Assembly: GCA_963833655.1 (NCBI GenBank)
Contig: CAWHYL010000005.1
Span: 372,001 to 436,000, forward strand
Length of the DNA: 64,000 nucleotides
Reading direction: 5' to 3'
Origin: 3-1-20CM-4-69-9 sp963833655
Lineage (GTDB): Bacteria > Actinomycetota > Thermoleophilia > Gaiellales > Gaiellaceae
Shown piece by piece: positions 42,981-50,831 of the stretch. Each line of letters opens with the position of its first letter. Positions within the stretch are counted from its first letter, which is position 1. The position numbers and the translations under genes were made by a program. The notes beneath the pieces were generated by a model. The model saw only the letters and a list, made by a program, of their open reading frames with translations, was not told the origin of the DNA and ran no database searches.

Positions 42981-44123
42981 ATGGAGCAGCACGAAGACGC
43001 ATGGGAAACCGGGGGCTGGCAGCACGACGAGCCGAGCCGCGACGAGGTGCTCCAGCTCGCGCGCAGGCTCGCGGCACAGCGTGAGCGGCAGCGGAGCGAG
43101 GACCTCCTCGAGCTCGAGGACCTGAAGCGCGCCCTGCGGGAGCGTGCCGCCGACGTCGCTCGCCGGGAGCTCGAGGTCGAGCGTCGCACGCGCGAGCTCG
43201 ACGAACAGGAGGCGCCCAAGCGCACGCTTCGGTTTCGCCGGACCGAGAAACCGGTCGCCGTCGACGAGGACCGCGCATACGCGGAGGAGCTCCTCGCACG
43301 CCGAGAGGCGGAGGTCGAGGAGCGCGCGCAAGCGCTGCAGTCGCAGGAGCGGGAGCTCGCAGAGCGCGAGGCGGCGGTCCTCGCGCGACGCCTCGAGCTC
43401 GACGAGGCCGAGCCCGCGCTCGCCGCCCGCGAACAGCGAGTGGCGGAGCTCGAACCGAAACTCGAGGCGCTCGACGCCTGCGAGCGCGAGATTGCAGAGC
43501 GCGAGCAGGAGCTTGCGGCCGCGTGCGAGGCGCTCGCCGCTCAGCAGCGCGAGCTCGACGAGCGCGACCGTGCGCTCGCGGCGCGTGAGTCGCAGGTCGT
43601 CACGAGCGACGCGGAAGCGCGCGTCGCGGCGGAACGAGAGCTCGCCACCGCGCGCGAGGCGCTCGCCGCTCAGCAGCGCGAGCTCGACGAGCGCGACCGT
43701 GCGCTCGCGGCGCGGGAGTCCGAGGTCGTCACGAGCGACGCGGAAGCGCGCGTCGCGGCGGAACGAGAGCTCGCCACCGCGCGCGAGGCGCTCGCCGCTC
43801 AGCAGCGCGAGCTCGACGCGCGCGAGCACGCGCTCGCCGCACGCGAGTCCGAGCTCGACGCGAGCAACGAGCAGGCGCTAGTCGTGGCCGCGCGCGAGAA
43901 GGAGCTCGCGGCACGCGAGCGGGAGCTGCGCGACCGCGAGACGGAGCTCCTGCGCCTGCAGGCGGGCCTCGCGTCTCAGCAGGAGAGCCTGCGTCGCCGC
44001 GAGCGATCGGTCGAGGACGCCGAGCGCGCGCTTGCCCGCGAAACGGTCGCGCCGGCGACGGCGCACGTGAGCTTCAGCGAGGGTCTGGATGCGCTGACGG
44101 GCTCGCGCCTGCGCCGCGGCTGA
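42981..44123 (+). CDS. Long coiled-coil protein with tandem repeats
   Basis: A 380-residue, highly charged protein predicted to be almost continuous coiled coil from about residue 30 to 365 (AAQQRELDERDRALAARE-type heptads). It contains two near-identical 43-residue repeats plus a partial third. No membrane segment or catalytic motif. It may be a cytoskeletal or scaffold-like protein. The start ATG follows a possible -10 like gggctaacct. The end overlaps the convergent GGDEF/HD-GYP gene by 50 bases. Confidence 0.72.
   Translation: MEQHEDAWETGGWQHDEPSRDEVLQLARRLAAQRERQRSEDLLELEDLKRALRERAADVARRELEVERRTRELDEQEAPKRTLRFRRTEKPVAVDEDRAYAEELLARREAEVEERAQALQSQERELAEREAAVLARRLELDEAEPALAAREQRVAELEPKLEALDACEREIAEREQELAAACEALAAQQRELDERDRALAARESQVVTSDAEARVAAERELATAREALAAQQRELDERDRALAARESEVVTSDAEARVAAERELATAREALAAQQRELDAREHALAARESELDASNEQALVVAAREKELAARERELRDRETELLRLQAGLASQQESLRRRERSVEDAERALARETVAPATAHVSFSEGLDALTGSRLRRG
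43530..43860 (+). repeat. 129-bp tandem repeat inside the coiled-coil gene
   Basis: Copies begin at 43530, 43659 and 43788 (each gcgctcgccgctcagcagcg), giving a period of 129 bases or 43 codons. The first two are almost identical at nucleotide level and the third diverges after about 70 bases. The period preserves the frame and the heptad register, implying recent in-frame duplication within the gene. Confidence 0.85.
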
Positions 44124-46719
44124 CGAGCACACGCGCGCACACGTCGACGACGCGCGGATCGAACTGGGTTCCGGCCGCCTCGTGCAGCCGGCGCAGCGCC
44201 TCCTCGGCCGGGAGCCGCTTGCGGTACGGCCGGTCCGTCGTCATCGCGTGGTATGCGTCGCACACGAGAATGATGCGCGACTCGATCGGAATGTCGTCCT
44301 CGGCGAGCTGGTCGGGATAGCCGGCCCCGTCGAAGCGCTCGTGACAGTGGCGCACGATCGGCCGCACCTCTTCGAGCCGGTCGATCGGCGCGATGATCTT
44401 CTCGCCGAGCTCCGGGTGCGTCTCGACGATCTCGCGCTCTGCCGGCGTCAGCGGCCCCGGCTTGGCGAGGATCGTCTCGGGAATGCCGATCTTGCCGATG
44501 TCGTGGAAGAGCGCGCCGAGCTCGAGCCGCTTCAGCGAGGGGCCGTCGAGGCCGAGCTCCTGGCCCACCTTCAACGCGAGGTCGGTGATCCAGCGGGCAT
44601 GTGACGACGTGTATTCGTCGTTTGCCTCGAGCGCGTTTGCGAGCGCCTCGACGGTCTCGAGGAACGTGCGCTCGAGCGTGTCGAAGCTGCCCGCGTTCGT
44701 CAGAGCGAGCCTGGACTGGTGCGCGATGCCGGCGAGCAGCAGGAGCTGACGCTCGCCGAACTCGCCGCCGGGCGGAGCGACGACGATGCAGCCGAGCCGC
44801 CCGCCGTCGAGCGTGAGCGGCGCGACCACCGCCTCGAAGTCGTCTGCCACGAACGGCTCGTTTCGCAGCTCGTAAGGAAACACCATGCGTGCCAGCCGCT
44901 CCTCTTCGAGCAGCGAGTAGCCGTAGGTCGCGCGCACACGGAGGTCGCCGTCGGGCGTGTCCTGCCACCAGACCGACGCGCGCGGCGAACCAAGGGTCGT
45001 CGCCGAGAGCTCGACGATCCGGTCGACGACGGCATCCATTCCCTCGGCGCTCGAAAGCTGGCGACTGAACCCGAGCAGCGCGGTGGCTCGTTCCGCCTCG
45101 CGCCGCGCAGACTCGTACAGGCTCGCGTTCTCGAGCGCGACCGCCGCGTGTCCTGCGAGCACCTCGAGCAGGCGCACGTCGTCCTCGTCGAACTGATTCA
45201 GGCCGAGCTTCGAGATGACGATCACGCCGATCACGCGCGTGCCGAACGTCAGCGGGACGACGACCTGCGACTCGTCGATCGAGTCCGTCCCGGGGAGGAT
45301 GCGAGCGAACTCGCAGTTCGCGGCGTCCGCGATCAGCAGCGACTCGCCGGTCTGCGCGACGCGGCCGGTGATGCCCTCGCCGACCTTGCACGCGAGAATC
45401 TCGAGCGGCTCGCTGGTCTCGCTCGTGAACTGTCCGACGAACGCGATCGGGATCACGTCGTTCCCCTCCACGAGCGACACGCGGCAGTTGTGGTAGTCGA
45501 TCAGTGCGCGCAGCTCGGACGCAATCACCGTGCCGATCTGCCTGACGTCGTTGAGGCGGTTCAGCTTGCCGCCAAGGCTCTGCAGCATCTTCATGTGCGC
45601 AACGGAGCGCAGGTCGCGAGCCGTCGGCGTTGGCTCGCCCGTCGGCCGCTCCATCGCGCTGTCCTCGTAGAGGACGATCTGGTTCTTGCCGCGCGCCTTG
45701 GCGCTCATCATCGCCGCTTCAGCGCAGGCAATCAGCTCGCGCGGGTTCATCGCGTGCTCGGGCCCGCGTGCGAGGCCGACCGAGATCGTGATGCGTCCGG
45801 CGAAGTCGAAGTCGGTCGATTCGACGCGATTGACAAGGCGATGAGCGAGCTGCTCCGCGTTCTGCGGCGACCCCGACGTGATTACGACTGCAAACTCCTC
45901 GCCGCCGAGCCGGTACACGACGTCCGACGAACGGACCGAGTCCTTCAGCGTCTCGGCGAGGCCGCGCAGGATCTCGTCACCCGCGCCGTGGCCGTAGATG
46001 TCGTTGACACGCTTGAAGTCGTCGATGTCGAGCATGAGCACCGAGACCGCCTCGTGTGCGCGGCTCGCATGCGCGAGCGCCTTGCGCAGCCGCTCGTGAA
46101 ACGCCCGGTGGTTGTAGAGGCCGGTCAGCGGATCCGTCATCGCCTGGTGCTCGAGCCGGGCGCGGATCTCTGCGTTGTCGAGCGCGAGCGCGGCCGCGTC
46201 TCCGAAGCGCTTCGCGAGCTCGAACTCGTCGTCGTCGAACGACGCGTCCTCACCGAGCCGATAGATGTTGAGCGCGCCCTTGACCGAGTCGCGCGCGATC
46301 AGCGGAATCGTGACCATCGCCTCCGGCTCGTTCTCGGGCGTGCCGGGCACCGTCGCAACACGCGGATCGAGGTGCGCCTGATTCACACGCGCCGCCTGGC
46401 GGTGCTCGACGCCCCACCCCGTCAGCCCGACACCGAACGGGCAGCTGTCGGCGAGGATCTTGTCCGCCCACTTGTCCCGCGCCCAGACGGGGATCAGCAG
46501 GCGGCGCGCCTCGTCGGCCTCGTAGATCGTCAGCGAGTCGTGCGGAACGAGGTCTGCGAGCGCGTCGGCGATGCGGTCGAGCAGCGCGTCGAGGCTCTGC
46601 TCCGCGAGGACCGCGTGAAAGACGTCGCCGAGCCGGCGATACGACTCGACGAGGGCGTCATGCGACCGCGATGTGTCAGGCTCGGGAACGAGCCGAAGAG
46701 GGAGCGCGTGGTCGCTCAT
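44074..46719 (-). CDS. Bifunctional c-di-GMP protein: GAF-GGDEF-GAF-GAF-HD-GYP
   Basis: An 881-residue cytosolic protein. Order: GAF-like sensor (about 30-190), diguanylate cyclase with YRLGGEEFAVV (active GGEEF, about 300), a second GAF (about 380-540), a third GAF-like region (about 560-690) and an HD-GYP phosphodiesterase (LGALFHDIGKIGIPE, RHCHERFDGAGYPD). Both catalytic sites look intact, so it can make and break c-di-GMP. No membrane segment; signals probably come via the GAF domains. ATG 46719 is chosen over a longer in-frame start. Confidence 0.9.
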   Translation of the reverse strand: MSDHALPLRLVPEPDTSRSHDALVESYRRLGDVFHAVLAEQSLDALLDRIADALADLVPHDSLTIYEADEARRLLIPVWARDKWADKILADSCPFGVGLTGWGVEHRQAARVNQAHLDPRVATVPGTPENEPEAMVTIPLIARDSVKGALNIYRLGEDASFDDDEFELAKRFGDAAALALDNAEIRARLEHQAMTDPLTGLYNHRAFHERLRKALAHASRAHEAVSVLMLDIDDFKRVNDIYGHGAGDEILRGLAETLKDSVRSSDVVYRLGGEEFAVVITSGSPQNAEQLAHRLVNRVESTDFDFAGRITISVGLARGPEHAMNPRELIACAEAAMMSAKARGKNQIVLYEDSAMERPTGEPTPTARDLRSVAHMKMLQSLGGKLNRLNDVRQIGTVIASELRALIDYHNCRVSLVEGNDVIPIAFVGQFTSETSEPLEILACKVGEGITGRVAQTGESLLIADAANCEFARILPGTDSIDESQVVVPLTFGTRVIGVIVISKLGLNQFDEDDVRLLEVLAGHAAVALENASLYESARREAERATALLGFSRQLSSAEGMDAVVDRIVELSATTLGSPRASVWWQDTPDGDLRVRATYGYSLLEEERLARMVFPYELRNEPFVADDFEAVVAPLTLDGGRLGCIVVAPPGGEFGERQLLLLAGIAHQSRLALTNAGSFDTLERTFLETVEALANALEANDEYTSSHARWITDLALKVGQELGLDGPSLKRLELGALFHDIGKIGIPETILAKPGPLTPAEREIVETHPELGEKIIAPIDRLEEVRPIVRHCHERFDGAGYPDQLAEDDIPIESRIILVCDAYHAMTTDRPYRKRLPAEEALRRLHEAAGTQFDPRVVDVCARVLVSRGAGASPSAHPDPR

Positions 46720-46853
46720 CGTCCGGGCTCGATTGTCAGCTGCAGCCGCAGGAATGGCCCCCTTTCGACGAACCGACACACAGCAAAGCGGGCCTTCAGG
46801 GGCAGGGAATCCCCCGGTTGAGGGGTTCCCGCAGCGGGGATAACGAATGGGCG

Positions 46854-47462
46854 ATGAGCGCCGTCGAGTTCCTCCCCGAGCAACTGACGCTTCCGGCGCT
46901 GCGCGAAGCCGCCGCCGGCTGCCGCGGTTGCCAGCTCTGGCAGGTCGGCACGCAGACGGTGTTCGGCGAGGGCGCCGTCGACGCGAAGGTGATGTTCGTT
47001 GGCGAGCAGCCGGGCGATCAGGAGGATCGCGCCGGCAAGCCCTTCGTCGGCCCGGCCGGCCGGGTCTTCGGCGAGGCGCTCGAGGAGGCCGGCATCGACC
47101 GGACCTCCGTCTACGTGACCAATGCCGTCAAGCACTTCAAGTGGCAGGCGCGCGGGAAGCGCCGGATCCACCAGAAGCCCAACTGGACGGAGATGACTGC
47201 GTGCCGGCCGTGGCTGGAGGCGGAGCTCGAGGTCGTGAAGCCGCGAGTGCTCGTCCTGCTCGGCGCGACCGCGGCGCAGACGCTGCTCGGCCGGCAATTC
47301 CGGGTCACCCAGCACCGCGGCGAGCTGCTCCCCTCGGAACTGGCGGAGGCCGTCACCGCAACGGTGCATCCGTCCTCGATCCTTCGCGGCGAGCCCGCGG
47401 AACGGGACGCGAACTTCGCGGCCTTTGTCGCCGACCTCCGGGTCGTCGGCGAGCTGCTCTAG
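46854..47462 (+). CDS. udgX: Uracil-DNA glycosylase, UdgX-type
   Basis: A 202-residue DNA-repair enzyme. It has the family 4-like CxxC region (GCRGCQLW), motif GEQPGDQEDRAGKPFVGPAG, and the feature typical of UdgX: a KHFKWQARGKRRIHQKPN loop whose His is the uracil-crosslinking residue in the mycobacterial protein. The C-terminal motif is HPSSILR. Four cysteines for an iron-sulfur cluster appear available, including one in TACRPWL. The first start with coding-like sequence is ATG 46854. Gene symbol given by motif match. Confidence 0.88.
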   Translation: MSAVEFLPEQLTLPALREAAAGCRGCQLWQVGTQTVFGEGAVDAKVMFVGEQPGDQEDRAGKPFVGPAGRVFGEALEEAGIDRTSVYVTNAVKHFKWQARGKRRIHQKPNWTEMTACRPWLEAELEVVKPRVLVLLGATAAQTLLGRQFRVTQHRGELLPSELAEAVTATVHPSSILRGEPAERDANFAAFVADLRVVGELL

Positions 47463-47659
47463 CCGGCGGGCGACTCTTCCACTTCGGCCGCCTGTGCGCC
47501 CTCGGCCTCGCGAGCGCGCTGCGCGAGATCGTGACTCAGGTCCTCGGGATCGTTGTCGGTCTCCTCCCACGAGGGGTGCGGCTGCGGCGCCGCGAAGAAG
47601 TCGCGTAGGGCGTACGCCACAGCAGCGACGATTGCGAATCCGAGGAACAAGCGTTTCAT
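47459..47659 (-). CDS. Small membrane-anchored protein (66 aa)
   Basis: A 66-residue protein with one N-terminal membrane helix (KRLFLGFAIVAAVAYALRDF) and an acidic tail (EETDNDPEDLSHDLAQRARE). GGAGGTCC lies seven bases before its ATG. Its stop overlaps the convergent udgX stop. No function recognised; not part of an evident operon. Confidence 0.6.
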   Translation of the reverse strand: MKRLFLGFAIVAAVAYALRDFFAAPQPHPSWEETDNDPEDLSHDLAQRAREAEGAQAAEVEESPAG

Positions 47660-47863
47660 TCTGGACCTCCTCGTCTACGGAAGGCCCTACCCTACGCCCT
47701 AAGAGAGCGCCAAGGCCGGAGCGGAAGCCGAGCTTCCGCGCAGGCGAATTGATGCGCCGCGCGCACGCGCAGCCTGCGCGGGGCGCACGGAAGCGAACAA
47801 CCGCCCACCGTCCCTAGAGCGCGCGAGCCGCGCTCGCGCGCGTTCAGCGCGAAGCGCCGTACC
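47660..47863. other. Hairpin-rich intergenic region without a gene
   Basis: This roughly 200-base gap contains GCGGAAG, CCGAG, CTTCCGC (about 47721-47740) and GCGCGCGAGC, CGC, GCTCGCGCGC (about 47819-47841), both good stem-loops, plus further GCGC-rich imperfect repeats. The frames through it have no coding character. The hairpins could be terminators or leftovers of a repetitive element. Confidence 0.5.
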
Positions 47864-47894
47864 AAAAAACGCGCGAAAGCGCAGCTTTCGCGCG
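47864..47894 (-). terminator. Rho-independent terminator of the 101-aa gene
   Basis: On the minus strand a perfect 11-base stem CGCGCGAAAGC / GCTTTCGCGCG with a three-base loop is followed by six T residues (AAAAAA at 47864-47869 on the plus strand). It lies six bases after the stop of the 101-residue gene. This is the clearest intrinsic terminator in the window. Confidence 0.88.
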
Positions 47895-47900
47895 TAGGCG

Positions 47901-48206
47901 CTAGTCGCCCCAGTCGAAATCGCGGCTCTTGCCCCAGAGGCTTTCCTCGTCTCTGTGGGCCGCGACGTCCGTAGCGGTGTCCTCACCGGGCCAGGCGAGC
48001 GCTTCCGAGACGACCGGCTCAGTGCCGTCCATCGTCTCCTCGAGCCGGGCCTGCTCCTCGGTCTTGAAGAGCGGGTGGTTGTTGAAGGGATCCGTGGTCT
48101 TGTACTGCGTCAGCGGCATCGAGGCCTCGAGGCGGGAATTGCGCTCCTTGAGGTCGAGGTGGTCCTGGATCACTTGCGCGAACAGCGACGAGGTTTCGAC
48201 CGGCAT
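47901..48206 (-). CDS. Conserved hypothetical protein (101 aa)
   Basis: A 101-residue soluble, acidic protein: MPVETSSLFAQVIQDHLDLK, then ERNSRLEASMPLTQYKTTDP, NNHPLFKTEEQARLEETMDG and a tail rich in Trp and Asp (WGKSRDFDWGD). ATG follows an AGGAGA ribosome binding site and the gene has its own strong terminator, so it is a real, separately transcribed gene. No domain is recognised. Confidence 0.72.
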   Translation of the reverse strand: MPVETSSLFAQVIQDHLDLKERNSRLEASMPLTQYKTTDPFNNHPLFKTEEQARLEETMDGTEPVVSEALAWPGEDTATDVAAHRDEESLWGKSRDFDWGD

Positions 48207-48291
48207 AGGTTCTCCTGAGGTTGGGGGCGACGTGCTGCGGCGGGATTCTAGCCCCTGGCGGGCCCTTTTCCACGGAGGAGGGTAGCGGCGG

Positions 48292-50064
48292 CTACGGATG
48301 GGTCACGGCGTCGGGGGCGACCTCGACCCGGTTCTTGCCGTTGCGCTTCGCCTCGTAGAGCGCCGCATCGGCGGCCGAAAAGAGCTCCGCGGCGGTCGAG
48401 GCGGGTGGCGTGGCGGCGACTCCGAAGCTGGCGGTCACCGGGATCGGGGTGCCGTCGGCCGAGAGGACGATGCGCCCGGCGAGGGCGACCCGGATCCGCT
48501 CGGCGACCTGGGCGCCGCCCGCCAGATCGGTGCCGGGGAGGATCACCAGGAACTCCTCCCCGCCCCAGCGGCCGGCGAGGTCGACGTCGCGCACGGTCTC
48601 CTGCAGGAGCTGGGCGAGCTCGCGCAGGACCGCGTCCCCAGACGGATGGCCGAAGCGGTCGTTGACGTCCTTGAACCAGTCGAGGTCGGCAACGACGATC
48701 GCGAGCTCACCGCCGAAGCGCTCGATGCGGGCGAGCTCGACGGCGAGCGTTTCCTCGCATTGACGGCGGTTCGCGAGAGCCGTGAGCCCGTCGACGAGCG
48801 CCTGCCGCTCGACGATTCGGTGGAGCCGGGCGTTGTCGAGGGCGACCACCGCCTGCGACGCAAGCGAGACCGCCGTCATCCGGTCCTCGTCCTCGAAGGC
48901 GTCCCCGAAGAGAAGCAGCGAGCCGAAGTTGACCTGACCGGCCGACAGCGGCACCTCGATCTTGTCCGAGCCCTCGCCCGGCGCGCCGGCCTGCACGAGC
49001 TCGCCGCTGGACGACACGATCACGCCGCCTTTCGCACCGGTCGCCTCCATCGCCGCCTCGACGATCAGGCGCATCAGCTGGTCGGCATCATGCGTCGCGC
49101 CCAGTGCCTCGCCGAAGCGTGCGATCACATCGCGCAGCCGGCCGCGCTGTGCCTCGAGCTCGTCGAGCCTGTTCTGGAGCTGCGCGGCCATTTCGTTGAA
49201 CGTCCGCCCGAGGAGGGCGAACTCGTCGCGGCCCTGCACCGGGACGCGCTGCTCGAGGTCACCGCGGGCGATCGCGCGGGTCGCGTCGACGAGGCGCCGC
49301 AGCGTTCGCACGATCGCGCGGCCCTCGATGTAGGCGACGACAGCGACGAGCAGGAGGCACGCCAAAAGGCCGGCGAGCAGGCGCTGCATAGCCGCGTGGT
49401 TTGCGGCATCGATCCGCGACTGCGGGCTGATCACCCCGATCGTCGCCGACGGGATGTCGTCGAGGGTCTCGGCGATCAGCGTCCGGTAGCGCGCGCCGCC
49501 GAAAGCGAGCGTGTGCGTCTTGCCGGGCAGAGCGTCGAACCGGCTACCGAGCGTCCCGGCCGGACCGGCGACGACGCGGCGGTCCTCGATCAGGATCACG
49601 TGCTCGTCCGCGTCGAGCCCCGAGCGGTTCTCGAGCCGCGTGACGAGCTGCCGGTTGAGCGGAACCGAGGCGATGACGGCGCCGCGCGTACCGTGCGCGC
49701 CGACGACGGTCACCTGCCGCGTCGCGGCCATCGGATCGGTGCGACCGACCTCGAAGTTCTCCCCGGCCTGGACGCTGAGATTGGGATGGGTTCTCAGCAG
49801 CCGCTGAATCGCCTTGCGGTCGCGGCGGATCAGCGCCCGCTGGAACGCCGGGGTCCGTGCAAGCTCAGCGGCGGCCTCGTCCGCGGCGAGGAGCTCGTCC
49901 CCGTACGTCGCCGAGGCGGCACGAAGGCCCGCCTGGAGGCGCGCGTCCACCTGCCGTGTCTCGCCGCGGGCTGCGACCGTCGAGAAACCCCAGAACGCGG
50001 CCGCCAGGGGCAGCAGCGACAGCAGCAAGAAGTAGGCGACGAGCTTGACTTTGAAACTGCCCAC
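48292..50064 (-). CDS. Membrane-bound diguanylate cyclase (sensor-HAMP-GAF-GGDEF)
   Basis: A 590-residue inner-membrane enzyme that makes c-di-GMP. It has a first membrane helix (about 6-28), an extracytoplasmic Cache-like sensor (about 35-225), a second helix (LLAGLLACLLLVAVVAYIEG), a HAMP domain (LRRLVDATRAIARGDLEQRV), a short GAF and a C-terminal GGDEF domain with GRWGGEEFLVI. The I-site RxxD is not obvious, so product inhibition may be weak. Divergent from the 162-residue exported protein. Confidence 0.88.
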   Translation of the reverse strand: MGSFKVKLVAYFLLLSLLPLAAAFWGFSTVAARGETRQVDARLQAGLRAASATYGDELLAADEAAAELARTPAFQRALIRRDRKAIQRLLRTHPNLSVQAGENFEVGRTDPMAATRQVTVVGAHGTRGAVIASVPLNRQLVTRLENRSGLDADEHVILIEDRRVVAGPAGTLGSRFDALPGKTHTLAFGGARYRTLIAETLDDIPSATIGVISPQSRIDAANHAAMQRLLAGLLACLLLVAVVAYIEGRAIVRTLRRLVDATRAIARGDLEQRVPVQGRDEFALLGRTFNEMAAQLQNRLDELEAQRGRLRDVIARFGEALGATHDADQLMRLIVEAAMEATGAKGGVIVSSSGELVQAGAPGEGSDKIEVPLSAGQVNFGSLLLFGDAFEDEDRMTAVSLASQAVVALDNARLHRIVERQALVDGLTALANRRQCEETLAVELARIERFGGELAIVVADLDWFKDVNDRFGHPSGDAVLRELAQLLQETVRDVDLAGRWGGEEFLVILPGTDLAGGAQVAERIRVALAGRIVLSADGTPIPVTASFGVAATPPASTAAELFSAADAALYEAKRNGKNRVEVAPDAVTHP

Positions 50065-50137
50065 AGCTCCCCCTCAAGTCCTGGTGGGGGATGCCGATGC
50101 ATCCCTTGAACGGGGTATCGACAAACGGGGGAGAAAC

Positions 50138-50626
50138 ATGAGAGAAACTTGCGCACGCGTCGTGGTCGCGGCGCTGTTGACGGGGGCGATCGCCACGGTG
50201 GTCGGCATGTCGGCGCTCGTCGACACGCCTCGAGAGCCCGCCCGGCCGGTTGCGGCTCCGCTGTCGTCGGTGCAGCGCTCCGTCCACCTGACTGCGCACA
50301 GCGTGCCGCATCACCGGAGGAGGGCTTCGCAGCTCATGACGACGCCCACGACGTACCGAGCGCCTCGGCCCGTGGTCGTCACGCACACGCTGATCGTGGT
50401 TCGTCCGCATCGGGCCGCACCGCGACCGCGGGCGCGCCAGCTCGCAGCGGTGCCCGCCCCGGTGGCTGCCCCGACGCCTCAGCCGGCGCCTGCGGCGGCA
50501 CCGCCGCCCGCCCCGGCCCAAGCGCCCGCGGCGGCCGATCCCGCCCCCGTGGTGCCAGACACGAGCGATGGCCCCGGGAGACACGGCCGCGGCCATGCAT
50601 ACGGTCACGACAAGCAGGACGACTAG
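50138..50626 (+). CDS. Exported/anchored Pro-Ala-rich protein (162 aa)
   Basis: A protein with an N-terminal membrane helix (CARVVVAALLTGAIATVVGM) and a low-complexity Pro/Ala/Arg-rich extracytoplasmic part ending in a His/Gly/Asp segment (GRHGRGHAYGHDKQDD). GGGGGAG precedes ATG 50138. The His-rich end may bind metal. Function unknown. Confidence 0.65.
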   Translation: MRETCARVVVAALLTGAIATVVGMSALVDTPREPARPVAAPLSSVQRSVHLTAHSVPHHRRRASQLMTTPTTYRAPRPVVVTHTLIVVRPHRAAPRPRARQLAAVPAPVAAPTPQPAPAAAPPPAPAQAPAAADPAPVVPDTSDGPGRHGRGHAYGHDKQDD

Positions 50627-50635
50627 GATGGCGGC

Positions 50636-50827
50636 GTGCCGAAGGTCACCCGCAAGATGGGCCCGGTCGGGGTCGCGCTCACTGCGTGGGACATTTGGCG
50701 GCGCCTGCCTCCTCGCCAGCGCAAGCAGCTGATCGACATCGCCCGCAGGCACGGACCGCGGATGGCCGCGCGCGTCCTGCGCGCCGGCGCACGCGCGCGC
50801 GAGCTGCGCGCGGATCGCCGTCGCTAG
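50636..50827 (+). CDS. Small basic protein (63 aa)
   Basis: A GTG-started 63-residue, strongly basic helical protein (KMGPVGVALTAWDIWRRLPP, RKQLIDIARRHGPRMAARVL). Composition fits a nucleic-acid- or membrane-surface-binding protein. It follows the exported protein by nine bases and converges on the sucA stop. Confidence 0.6.
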   Translation: MPKVTRKMGPVGVALTAWDIWRRLPPRQRKQLIDIARRHGPRMAARVLRAGARARELRADRRR

Positions 50828-50831
50828 CGAC

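Noticed and set aside
43530..43860. Possible CRISPR-like repeat array
   Set aside because: The repeats are adjacent without spacers, in frame within a coiled-coil gene; no cas genes in the window.
47699..47986. A 95-codon minus-strand frame through the hairpin-rich gap
   Set aside because: It runs across a strong terminator and into the 101-aa gene in another frame; composition is not coding.
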